A stretch of 64,000 nucleotides of DNA from Acestrorhynchus altus. Its lineage: Eukaryota > Chordata > Actinopteri > Characiformes > Acestrorhynchidae. Of this stretch, positions 13,337 through 23,210 are shown piece after piece. Positions within the stretch are counted from its first letter, which is position 1. The number at the start of each line of letters is the position of its first letter. The notes beneath the pieces are model-generated. The model was not told the origin of the DNA. It did not search any database and worked only from the letters and a program-made list of their open reading frames with translations. The position numbers were made by a program, and so were the translations under genes. The stretch covers positions 22,778,671 through 22,842,670 of the forward strand of contig CM067503.1 in the NCBI GenBank assembly GCA_034509495.1, in the 5' to 3' direction.

Positions 13337-13477
13337 CGAGTGGTTGACTCCCCACATCAGCACGCTGAGCAGAGGGTCACTGGCACGAAACAGCTTCACC
13401 TTCTGAGCCACAAAGTGTTTCTTCTTCGTTTTTGTTTTACTCGCAATGGAAGCAGCGATGCTGCCAGCCGTAGCCAT
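13337..13477 (-). CDS. pip4k2a: Phosphatidylinositol 5-phosphate 4-kinase type 2 alpha, exon 1 (partial gene)
   Basis: The first 47 codons end at a consensus donor, CTCG then GTGAGT, read on the minus strand. The product contains SKTKTKKKHFVAQKVKLF and RASDPLLSVLMWGVNHS, the near-invariant N-terminus of vertebrate type 2 PIP4Ks. The enzyme phosphorylates PI5P at the 4-position to make PI(4,5)P2, acting in the cytosol, nucleus and on endomembranes. This exon carries the N-terminal basic segment only; lipid and ATP-binding residues lie in exons outside the window. The ATG at 13,477 is the first in frame and gives the family N-terminus. Type alpha rather than beta or gamma is favoured by the N-terminal residues and by neighbours: armc3 and msrb2 flank PIP4K2A in human. 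The promoter is CpG-rich. Confidence 0.93.
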
Positions 13478-13611
13478 CCTTACTGTGTTATTTAGTAAAA
13501 TCAGCCTTGTGTCCGGGTCCTGTACACAAACACTGCCCTCTCACTAACTCACTCTTGGCATCGTTGGGCGAAGCCAACTCACCCCCTAGATCAGACAGAG
13601 CGTCGATCACA

Positions 13612-13745
13612 CACAGTACCGAACACACTGAGTCTTGCTCACACTCAGTCCTGAGCCTCGATCACTCTCAGTCCTGCTCACACTCAGTCTTGAACACTCT
13701 CAGTCCTGAACACACTCAGTGCTGATCACTCAGTCCTGATCAACC
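13612..13745. repeat. Short minisatellite in the pip4k2a 5' leader/promoter
   Basis: Imperfect repeats of a roughly 12-18-base unit around CACTCAGTCCTGA (variants CACTGAGTCTTGC, CTCTCAGTCCTGC, ACTCAGTGCTGA), about seven copies. It lies 135-270 bases upstream of the pip4k2a ATG, so it is probably transcribed 5' leader or core promoter sequence. Confidence 0.75.
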
Positions 13746-13759
13746 GGCGGAGGCCAGCA

Positions 13760-14140
13760 GTTCAGTCCTCTCCTCGGCTGCTACAGGATCCGAACCCGCG
13801 CTAAAGCCGGGATGAAGCGGTGGCGCTCGGTCAGAGCAGCCCGCCTCCTGCTCCTCCTCGTCGTCGGGGTGAAGGCCGGCTGGGTCGAGTGGAGCAGCTG
13901 GATGAAGCCGGAATAGCGGTCCCGCCCGGCGCTGGCTCCGTTAGCATCCACGCTACCGCACACAGCGCGGACAGTGGAGCTGACCGCTGCCCCGCTCCTG
14001 TCCGCTCCTGTCCCCTACCGCCGGACAGCGCAGTGAGGAGGACAAACCCGCGCTGAACGCCTGCAATCACACACAGATCAAACCTCAAATCTGCTCGTGT
14101 TTAGCTGCTGTGAGCTAGCTGGGGTTCCGGCCCCGCTCAG
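13760..14140 (-). promoter_or_regulatory. pip4k2a: CpG-rich promoter region of pip4k2a
   Basis: GC-rich with dense CpG (for example ACCCGCGC, GCCGGGATG, GTCGTCGGGG, CCGCCCGGCGC, CAGCGCGGAC, ACCGCCGGACAGCGC), in sharp contrast to the AT-rich surroundings. It sits immediately upstream of exon 1 with no clear TATA box. I infer a CpG-island promoter; the transcription start is not determined. Confidence 0.7.
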
Positions 14141-14194
14141 TGCTGCCCCCTACCGACCACAGGCTCGGGGCGGGCGGTGCAGGGCTGGGCGATG

Positions 14195-14708
14195 TCACCG
14201 GTAACCACACACACCGTGGATCGACACCCCCCCACACACACACCCACACACATACCGTGCCCCCACCCACACAGAGTTACACACACACGTGCCCCACAGA
14301 CACTGTACACCGAAAAAAATTACACACACACGAGTACCCCACACACAGTTACACACACACACTGGTCCCCACACACACACACCGTGCCCCCACACAGTTA
14401 CACACACACACAGTGCCCCACACACACACGTGCCTCCACACCGAGACCCCACATACACACAGTTACACACACGCCACTGTGCCCCCCACACACACACAGT
14501 TACACACACACACACTGTGCCCCACCGTGCCCCCACACCGTGCCCCACATACACACCATGTCCCCCCACACACAGCGACACACACACACACGTGTCCCCA
14601 CACACACTGTACTTAGAGTTACACACACATACACACACACCTTGCCCCCACCAGAGTCCCCACACACAGAGTTACACACACACTGTGCCCCTCCACACAC
14701 TCAGTTAC

Positions 14709-14760
<52 letters not shown>

Positions 14761-14790
14761 TGCCACCCCACACATGATTACACACACACA
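14195..14790. repeat. CA-rich compound minisatellite ending in pure (CA)n
   Basis: Degenerate units of CACACACA punctuated by GTTACACACA, GTGCCCC and CACCGTGCCC, ending with about 24 uninterrupted CA dinucleotides at 14,711-14,758. Open frames on both strands (His-Thr-rich plus, Val-Cys-rich minus) are composition artefacts. Confidence 0.9.
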
Positions 14791-14982
14791 TGCCAGATAT
14801 TTTATTTTTCCAAAGTGTCTTCATTTAGATGTAAAAATTAACAAGTTTGATAAGATGTTTGTATGAATTTGATCATATTTTGATTTGAAACAAAACAAAT
14901 ATCCTTCATTATTTCTGTTACTATCCCTTCTCAGGATTTATTCTGAACTTTGGAAATTTGGGTCTTGTAGTATGTTGTAATA

Positions 14983-16480
14983 CAGGTGCTGGTCATAATA
15001 ATTATAATATCATAAACAAGTTGATTTATTTCAATAATTCCATTCAAAAACTAAAACTTGTATATTATACATTTACATTTATGCGGCATTTAGCTGACGC
15101 CCTTATCCAGAGCGACTTACAAAAGTGCTTTGCTGTTTACTTAGAATATCCTTAGCTAGTAGACAAGACTGGAATCTAGAAATTCCGCACGTTTAGACCA
15201 TGTTGAAAACAAGTCGTCTTTATGGAGTTAAATACTCCTGAAACAGATGAGTCTTCAGTCTGCGTTTGAAGACAGTGAGGGACTCAGCTGTTCGGACTCC
15301 CAGGGGAAGTTCGTTCCACCATTTTGGTGCCAGAACAGAAAAGAGTCTGGATGCATGTTTACCTTGCATCCTGAGGGATGGTGGGTCAAGCCGAGCTGTA
15401 CTTGAAGCTCGAAGGGCTCTTGGTGCAGCTCAAGTAAATTATATTAATTTATTACATGCAGACTGATATATTTCAAATGTTTATTTCATGTAATTGTGAT
15501 GATTATAACTGAGAATTAATGAAAATCCCAAATTCAGTATCTCAGAAAATTACAATATTGTGAAAAGATTCAATATTAAAGACACCTGGTGCTACACTCT
15601 AATCAGCTAATTAACTCAAAACACCTGCAGAGGGCTTTAAATGGTCTCTCTATCTAGTAGGCTACACAATCATGGGGAAGATTGCTGACATGGCAGTTGC
15701 CCAAAAGACGACCACTGACACCTTGCACAAGGAGGACAAGTCACAAAAGGTCATTGCTAAAGAGGCTGGCTGTTCACAGAGCTCTGTGTCCAAGCACATT
15801 AATAGAGAGTCGAAGGGAATGAAAAAGATGTGGTGGTAAAAACTGTACAAGCAATAGGGATAACCACACCCTGGAGAGGATTGTGAAACAAAACCCATTC
15901 AAAAATGTGGGGGAGATTCACAAAGAGTGGACTGCAGCTAGAGTCAGTGCTTCAAGAACCACAATGCATAGATGTATGCAAGACATGGGTTTCAGCTGTC
16001 ACATTTCTTGTGTCAAGCCACTCTTGAACAAGAGACAGAATCAGAACCATCTCGTCTGGGCTAAAGACAAAAGACTGGACTGCTGCTGAGTGGTCTCTCT
16101 CTTTCTGTTCTCTCGTGAAAGTAAATTTTGCATTTCCTTTGGGAATCAAGGTCCCAGAGTCTGGAGGAAGAGAAGAGAGGCACAGAATCCACGTTGCTTG
16201 AGGTCCAATGTAAAGTTTCCACAGTCAGTGATGGTTTGGGGTGCCATGTCATCTGCTGGTGTTGGTCCATTGTGTTTTCTGAGGTCTAAGGCCATCTACC
16301 AGGAAGTTTTAGAGCACTTTATGCTTCCTGCTGCTGACCACCTTTATGGAGATGCAGATTTCATTTTCTAACATGAAAGTCTCTGTGTGAATGAATGAAT
16401 ATAATACACAAGTTCCACTTTTTGAATGGAATTAATAAATCAACTTTTTCATGATATTCAAGTTTTATGACCAGCACCTG
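14983..16480 (+). mobile_element. Tc1-like transposon, near full length, inactive
   Basis: The ends CAGGTGCTGGTCATAA and TTATGACCAGCACCTG are inverted repeats of roughly 65 bases with TA on both sides (14,981-14,982 and 16,481-16,482), the Tc1/mariner target duplication. From 15,673 a transposase can be followed through frameshifts and stops: GKIADMAVAQKTTTDTLHKE, AKEAGCSQSSVSKHINRES, NPFKNVGEIHKEWTAARVS, then SVMVWGAMSSAGVGPLCFL and EHFMLPAADHLYGDADFIF. The sequence jumps to the right end just after the second catalytic region, so the third acidic residue is deleted. A foreign repeat is nested at about 15,068-15,438. Confidence 0.9.
15068..15438. mobile_element. Insertion nested inside the Tc1 element
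   Basis: Begins with ACATTTACATTTATGCGGCA, followed by CCCTTATCCAGAGCGACTTA, a very common fish interspersed repeat. It is bounded by TATATTA on both sides (about 15,061-15,067 and 15,439-15,445), which looks like a target-site duplication. The interrupted Tc1 left terminal sequence resumes afterwards. Superfamily not certain; the roughly 7-8-base duplication would suit hAT. Confidence 0.7.
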
Positions 16481-16489
16481 TATATGTAT

Positions 16490-17585
16490 CATGTCTGTAG
16501 GTTACTGTGATCCTTAGTTATGAAGCCAATATAAATACCAATATGGTACTGCCCTATATGCCCAATATGGTAGTGCAGATCTTGTGTTTTGTAAGTTAAA
16601 CTTCTTTTTCAGAACATATAAAAACAAAAAAATAACTAATTTGCTTGTTGTCATTTGATACATTTAATACATGTAAAGCAGTAATCAGAGCAAAGGGTGG
16701 CTATTTTGAAGAAACTAGAACATAAAACATGTTTTCAGTTATTTCACCTTTTTTTTGTGAAGTAAATAACTCCACATGTGTTCATTCATACTTTTGATGC
16801 CTTCAGTGAGAATCTACAATGTAAATAGTTATGAAAATACAGAAAATGCATTGAATGAGAAGGTGTGTCCAACCTTTTGGCCTGTACTGTATATAAACAG
16901 ATGTTAACAGAAGTGTTAATAAGCTGTATAATATTACTGCTTTGGCTACTAGTGATGTGTGTTCTTGGAGCTTGGAATTTCTGATTTCCTATTTGATCCA
17001 ATGTACAGTATATAATATGATATAGGAGTTTACTGTAGTAACAAGATTTGTGTAATGAATTGGGTCACATAACCAATTGTGTAGAACAACAATGTAAATC
17101 TACGACTCACTGAAGGCCTACATGAGGCCTCTGCACAGCTGAGGAAAAATCCTTTGAAACATGGCAATGAAGACTGATGAATTTGTACTGAAGTAATGAA
17201 GTATTACATAACAGTAAATTGTCTATTCTCAGTGAAATAACGCAACATATTGAACATTTATTTATCTGATAGTGCTTGAGCAGTTCATTTCTGTTAAATA
17301 ATTTAATACAAATTAAAGTGTTTTTTTATTATATGTAAAGATTTTTCATACATTTTTGTTTTACGTGTGGCTTATAATTCATGGAAATCAGAAATCCAGA
17401 ATCAGAAATGATAAGAATATTTAATCAGACAGAAAAAAGAAATATATCACTTTAAATGTAAGCGTTGTTATATATTTTTGAATTAAATTGTGAACAAAAA
17501 AATAAACTTTTTCAATTTTTTTGAGATGTGTTATTATACTATCTGCCCCATATTTATAGTATGTGTACACATTCATATTCAATAT
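16490..17585. other. AT-rich intergenic sequence, no gene seen
   Basis: No splice-supported exon, RNA gene or clear repeat ends were recognised between the Tc1 element and the LTR-like block. Confidence 0.5.
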
Positions 17586-17587
17586 GT

Positions 17588-17960
17588 ATATTGACATCCT
17601 CCGTCTCTCTGGACTCCAATTCCCATAATCCTTCAGTTTGTCACCTGACTAATGATATGACTCACACACCTCATCACCCTTCTGATTGTATTCACCTGGT
17701 CCGAAAGCCAGCCTTTCAAACTGTTCAGTGTCTAGCTTTGCCTAGCGCCACTATTTCTGTTTTCTGACTCTTGCCTTTCATCTTGTCGTGTATTTTGTCT
17801 ATCTGTTATTGATCTTCACCTGTTTTTCCTGGTTCGTCCATTCTGGCATTGTCTCTCCTGCCTGTTATTGACCTGGACTGTTTTACTCTGTTTTTCCCAT
17901 TTATCCCATTAAAGTACTGTATTTATATCTGTGTCTGCTTCCCTCTGTCCAGACCTGACA
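17588..17960. mobile_element. Possible solo LTR of a retrotransposon
   Basis: Pyrimidine-rich text with GGACTCCAATTCCCATAATC and TTCACCTGGTCCG, then a polyadenylation-like ATTAAA at 17,910 and an end CCAGACCTGACA. This arrangement resembles common fish Gypsy-type LTRs that end in TGACA. No internal gag or pol was found next to it. The left boundary is unclear. Confidence 0.4.
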
Positions 17961-17962
17961 TA

Positions 17963-18715
17963 TTTACATACATACATACAGTGCATATAAGCATTCCTGG
18001 TTTCCTCCAGAAATGATGGCTGGCATTCAGTCCAAAAGGTTCAATCTTTTTTTTTCTCATGGTTTGAGAGTCTTTTAGGTGCCTTTTGACAAACTCCAGA
18101 TTGGCTGTCATGTGCACTCTACAGTACAGGTATGATTGAGCAAAGTTGGAGCTCTATCAGAAGAATTATTGGGTTCTTGGTCACTTGACTACTACGATCA
18201 CTCACTTTGGCCAGGAGGCCAGCTCTATGAAGAGCCCTGGTGCTTCCAAACTTCCATTTACAGATGAACCTTCAATGCAACAGAATTTTTTTCTGTACCA
18301 TTCTCCAGATCTGTGTCTTGATACAATTCTGTCTAAGAGGTCTACAGACAATTCCATAGACTTCATGGCTTGGTTTGTGCTCTGACATGCACTGTCTACT
18401 ATGGGGCCTTATAAAAACAGATGTGTTCCTTTCCAAATGATGTCCAATCAACTGAATTTACCACAGGTGGCCAACCAAGCTGTAGAAACACCCAAATGAT
18501 AATCAGTGGAAACAAGATGCACCTTAGCTCAATTTGGAGTATCATGGCAAAGGCTGTGAATACTTATGCTTGTTATATTTTTTGTGTTTTTATTTTTTTA
18601 CATTTTTACATTTGCAAAACATTCAAGCAAATGTTTCTCACTTTGTTATTGTGCATTATTGTGTGTAGAACTTGTGTAGAAATAATATAATTGATTTTTG
18701 AACAAAGCTGTAAGA
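17963..18715 (-). mobile_element. Tc1-type element (family A), internally deleted
   Basis: Starts as a TACAGTGCAT-type end, then the antisense of a Tc1 transposase (CTGGTTTCCTCCAGAAATGA, TTTGACAAACTCCAGATTGG, TTCTGTACCATTCTCCAG) and a right end with TTGTTATTGTGCATTATTGT. Same family as the elements at 7,548, 25,979 and 32,337. No open transposase frame remains. Confidence 0.7.
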
Positions 18716-19179
18716 TAAACTAAAAGTGCTCTGAATACCTGCATTCTACATGAATCAGAACACAGTGCTGGACACATGACTCTGGCATTAATAAACATGT
18801 GTCTCTTTTTCTTAGAAAGTAGAAATATAAATATTGAACTTTTATGTTTACCCAAGAATTGCATTACCAAGCCATACAATGCTCACTTAAGCACAAGCAG
18901 GGGTTTATGTGCTTTGTTCATCACTGTAAAAAATATACACACAGAAATGAGAAGGAATGATCAAATCTGACATAATCTAGCTGTTTGTTCCTCATTAACA
19001 TTTTGAAATATTATTTTAGCAAAACCCAGCCAGCATACATATGTGGGGTTCACATGCCTAGTTGGGCATGGCCATAGGCTCTATGTGGGTTTGTGCCTTG
19101 TTGTTACTGGGACTCAACTGGGCTTTCCCAAAAGATCCCTTCATTACAGCACACCTTTACTTCTTAGGGGTCTCATCTC

Positions 19180-19680
19180 TTATAGAGCTGTGTGTTAAGG
19201 AGACCAGATGGAAAGGAAGCAAGGCCAGGAACATTGGAGGTGGATTCAAACTCTTCTATCATGGTGTAGATAGGAAGAGAAATGGAGTAGGGTTAATCCT
19301 AAAGGAACAGTTTGTGAAAAGTGTTCTGGATGTAAAGAGAGGGTCAGAAAGGATCATGATCTTGAAGTTGGAAGTTGATGGTGTAATTTTGAATGTTGTC
19401 AGTTCATATGCACCACAGGTTGGATGGAAATTTTATATATTTCTCTATGATGTCTATTGGACAAAGAATGTTGGAAATGGAGCTGTCGGGTAGAAGAAGA
19501 GGAAGACGTCAGAGAAGGTTTATGGATGTAGTGAAGGTGAACATGGAGATGGTTGGTGTAACAGGAGAGGAGGCAGGGGATAAGACAAGATGGAGGCAGA
19601 TGATACGCTGTGGCGGCCCCTAAAGGGAGCAGCCGAAAGAATAAGAACCACAAGATCCAAAAGACCTAGGATAGAATTTC
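19180..19680 (+). mobile_element. LINE fragment: endonuclease start joined to 3' end
   Basis: From about 19,190 the frame reads LCVKETRWKGSKARNIGGGF, then RKRNGVGLILKEQFVKSVLD and SERIMILKLEVDGVILNVVS, an apurinic-type endonuclease domain of a non-LTR retrotransposon (ETRWKG and NGVGxI blocks). At about 19,435 it jumps to RRRGRRQRRFMDVVKVNMEM and DKTRWRQMIRCGGP, the extreme C-terminus. It ends in GGGAGCAGCCGAAAGAATAA, a typical fish LINE tail. The reverse transcriptase between them is missing. Confidence 0.75.
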
Positions 19681-20169
19681 GCCAAACATTGTACGTGACA
19701 ACAAAACACTTTATTATCACAATCAACATTTTTGTTTAGAAACAAAACAGTTTGCCTTAACATTAGGAAAATAAATATTTTTTGAGGTAGACAAGGAGAA
19801 AACACAATACAAAATTAAATATAAATTCTCCCCTCACTTCTCCCACATCTTTTTTAGTTCTTTCATTCTTTGTTTCTTTTTTCAAATAGAATTGTTCTTA
19901 GAAAATAATAAAAAAAAAATAAGGAATGTTCTTCCTTTCAGTGTAAACCTGTTTTTTCTTAAATAAACAGAGTGTAAACAAATATCACAACACAACTTCA
20001 AACACAGTCTCCTCATGGCTGACAAACCACTATACAACAAAATTAACACACCACAACAAATTCTGTAAACAGTTTCAGACTTATTCTGTTTTTCAAGTCG
20101 AGCAGTACATTAATACAGAGTGTCTCTGGGTGGAGGCTCTGGGTCTGTGGGAACGGGGGATGTCTCTCA

Positions 20170-20715
20170 TCTCTGTTTCTGCAGCTTTCTTTTCTGCTGC
20201 GTGTTTTTTATGTGCTTGTAGAGGTTTGTTGTGTTTCCACTCTGTTTAACAGTCCTGTTGTAAACTATAAGCTGCTGTCGTTTCATTTTCTGCAGTAAAA
20301 TAAAGCCGAACGGCGCTTCTCCTCTCAGACGCCTCAGTACTCCGGGCGGTGTCGCTCTCCCTACTGTGACGTGTCGACTCGAGGAGAGCGCTGATTGGCG
20401 GGCCAGGCTGAGTGGGTGGGCCAGGCTGAGTGGGCGGGCCAGTCTGAGTCTACCTGCCTGGCTGATTGGCTGGCGCCGCTGAGCCACGTGACGTGAAACA
20501 ATAAAAATGAGCGTTGGCGGGGCAAAGTGCGCTGCTGTACTGTGACAGCACCTGAATACGCACAGGAGACTTTGTGAATGCGCGTGCGCAGCAGTCAGTG
20601 CGCGCAGGAGAGAAATAACGCTTGAATATCGATCTTTTTACACGAGTATTGCTCAATATCAGTACCAGCGTTGGTATCGATAATATCGATATTTAGATCG
20701 ATCCACCCACCTCTA
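20170..20715 (-). mobile_element. hAT transposon 5' part with BED-finger fragment
   Basis: Read on the minus strand it starts at about 20,715 with TAGAGGTGGGTGGATCGATC and runs of ATCGAT, a well-known hAT end. A leader region follows, then a frame with SGNTTNLYKHIKNTQQKRK around 20,180-20,240, the second half of a BED-type zinc finger. The hAT catalytic domain is not seen. The GC-rich leader (20,330-20,600) holds a CACGTGACGTG E-box-like motif near 20,485 and TGCGCGTGCGCA, an NRF1-type site, at 20,579-20,590. These may have been the element's own promoter. Confidence 0.7.
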
Positions 20716-20754
20716 GTAGACAGGGAGTACTGCAACCACCCTCAAGTGAAACCT

Positions 20755-20767
20755 GTTGCTTAGCAAC
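20755..20767. promoter_or_regulatory. armc3: X-box (RFX-factor site) upstream of armc3
   Basis: GTTGCTTAGCAAC is an inverted repeat of the RFX half-site (GTTGCT, one base, AGCAAC). Its last base is 142 bases before the armc3 ATG. RFX factors drive ciliary genes through exactly this motif within a few hundred bases of the start. The assignment is from motif and position only. Confidence 0.75.
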
Positions 20768-20826
20768 CACTGCAAGCCAAACACAGAGCTCTGCTGCTCA
20801 AGCAGACTTTTCAGCAACAGAAGAGC

Positions 20827-20827
<1 letters not shown>

Positions 20828-20867
<40 letters not shown>
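20828..20867. repeat. (TG)n microsatellite in armc3 5' region
   Basis: About 20 TG units ending 42 bases upstream of the armc3 ATG, likely in the 5' leader. Confidence 0.95.
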
Positions 20868-20909
20868 AAGCTGTAACGTCTTCATAATACTGAGTGTTTC
20901 TTACCCAGG

Positions 20910-23153
20910 ATGGGGAAAAAAGCCAAGAAAGAAGCTGTACCACCACCAAAAGAAGCGGTGAGTGTCGTATCTACACTCCGCCGACAGAGCCCTCCTTTAG
21001 ACAGCCCCCACAGCACCTCAGACCTGGTTCCAGGGTTGGAAACACGTTTATCGGTGGTGGAGACGTTCATAAATAATACAATAATCAACGCTACGTTTCA
21101 AAAGCCGAGAAATATCGTCGGAAACAATGTTGAAATTCTCTGTATCGTGAAATTCTCTGTGACTTTATCTCATAATTGAGACTCAGTATCTCATTAATAT
21201 GACTTTATCTCATAATTAAGGCTTATTATCTCATTAATATGACTTTATCTCATGATTAAGACTCAGTATCTCATTAATATGACTTTATTTCATAATCAAG
21301 ACTCATTATCTCATTAATATGACATTATCTCATAATTAAGGCTTAATATCTCATTAATATGACTTTATCTCATAATTAAGACTCAGTATCTCATTATTAT
21401 GACTTTATCTCATAATTAAGACTCAGTATCTCATTAATATGACTTTATCTCATAATTAAGGCTTATTATCTCATTAATATGACTTTATCTCATGATTAAG
21501 ACTCAGTATCTCATTATTATGACTTTATCTCATAATTAAGACTCAGTATCTCATTAATATGACTTTATCTCATGATTAAGACTCAGTATCTCATTAATAT
21601 GACTTTATCTCATAATTAAGGCTTAATATCTCATTAATATGACTTTATCTCATGATTAAGACTCAGTATCTCATTAATATGACTTTATCTCATAATTGAG
21701 ACTCAGTATCTCATTAATATGACTTTATCTCATAATTGAGACTCAGTATCTCATTATTATGACTTTATCTCATAATCGAGACTCAGTATCTCATTAATAT
21801 GACTTTATCTCATAATCGAGACTCAGTATCTCATTAATATGACGTTATCTCATGATTAAGGCTTATTATCTCATTAATATGACTTTATCTCATAATCGAG
21901 ACTCAGTATCTCATTAATATGACTTTATTTCATAATCGAGACTCATTATCTCATTAATATGACTTTATCTCATGATTAAGACTCAGTATCTCATTAATAT
22001 GACTTTATCTCATGATTAAGACTCAGTATCTCATTAATATGACTTTATCTCATAATTAAGACTCAGTATCTCATTAATATGACTTTATCTCATAATTAAG
22101 ACTCAGTATCTCATTAATATGACTTTATTTCATAATTAAGATTCAGTATCTCATTAATATATGACTTAATCTCATAATTAAGACTTAATGCCTCATTTGT
22201 ATGACTTTATCTCATAATCAAGACTCAGTATCTCATTAATATGACTTTATCTCATAATTAAGGCTTAATATCTCATTAATATGACTTTATCTCATGATTA
22301 AGACTCTGTATCTCATTAATATGACTTTATATCATAATCATGACTCAGTATCTCAATAATATGACTGTATCTCATAATTAAAACTCAGTATCTCATTAAT
22401 ATGACTTTATCTCATAATTAAGATTCAGTATCTCATTAGTATGACTTATAATTAAGATTTAGAATCTCATTAGTATGACTTTCTATCTCATAAATAAGAC
22501 TTAGTATCTCATTAGGATGACTCATATCTCATATCCCATTTCAAACTTACTCATTATTATGACTTGCTATTTGTTATTGCTATTTGATTGCAGAATTCCA
22601 CACATTGACAAAAACAAAGAATAAAAACTGTGTTGTGATCTTTGTAAATACTAGATTGTACTACATTTGTTATTATTTATTATCATAATGCCTCCAGCTC
22701 AAATTATATTGCTATATTGTGTGAAACACATTTCTATATATTTTTACTTATTGACATTTGTTGCATTGATCTTTTTATTTTATACATTCTATATTATCTC
22801 TTACTATCTCCTGTTGTTTCATGTGAAGAATTGATTCAGTTTGACTCACTACTCATTTAAATTGACCAAACATGATTGGATGTGATTTTTAACATTTATT
22901 TTCTAAAAAATAGTGTATATTTTCTCACGTTTACAGTTTCAGATTGAGACGCTGCCTTTTGAGAGTAAGAAGGCTGCAACTGTTGTCCTCATGCTTAACT
23001 CCCCAGAAGAAGAGGTGCTGATCAATGCATGTGAATCCATCCACAGATTTGCCGAGAAAGGTTACCTAGTCCTGTGTAATTGAAAATGGCCTTTCATTCT
23101 CACTGCCTGCTCTGGTGAAGCCTTAATGATCTGACCTTTTTCTGTGTTCTGTG

Positions 23154-23210
<57 letters not shown>

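Noticed and set aside
14140..14866. Several 150-230-residue His-Thr or Val-Cys open frames
   Set aside because: They are readings of a CA-rich minisatellite in all frames, with no start context, splice support or domain.
21165..22545. CRISPR-like regular repeats
   Set aside because: Units are contiguous with no unique spacers, in a vertebrate intron: a minisatellite.
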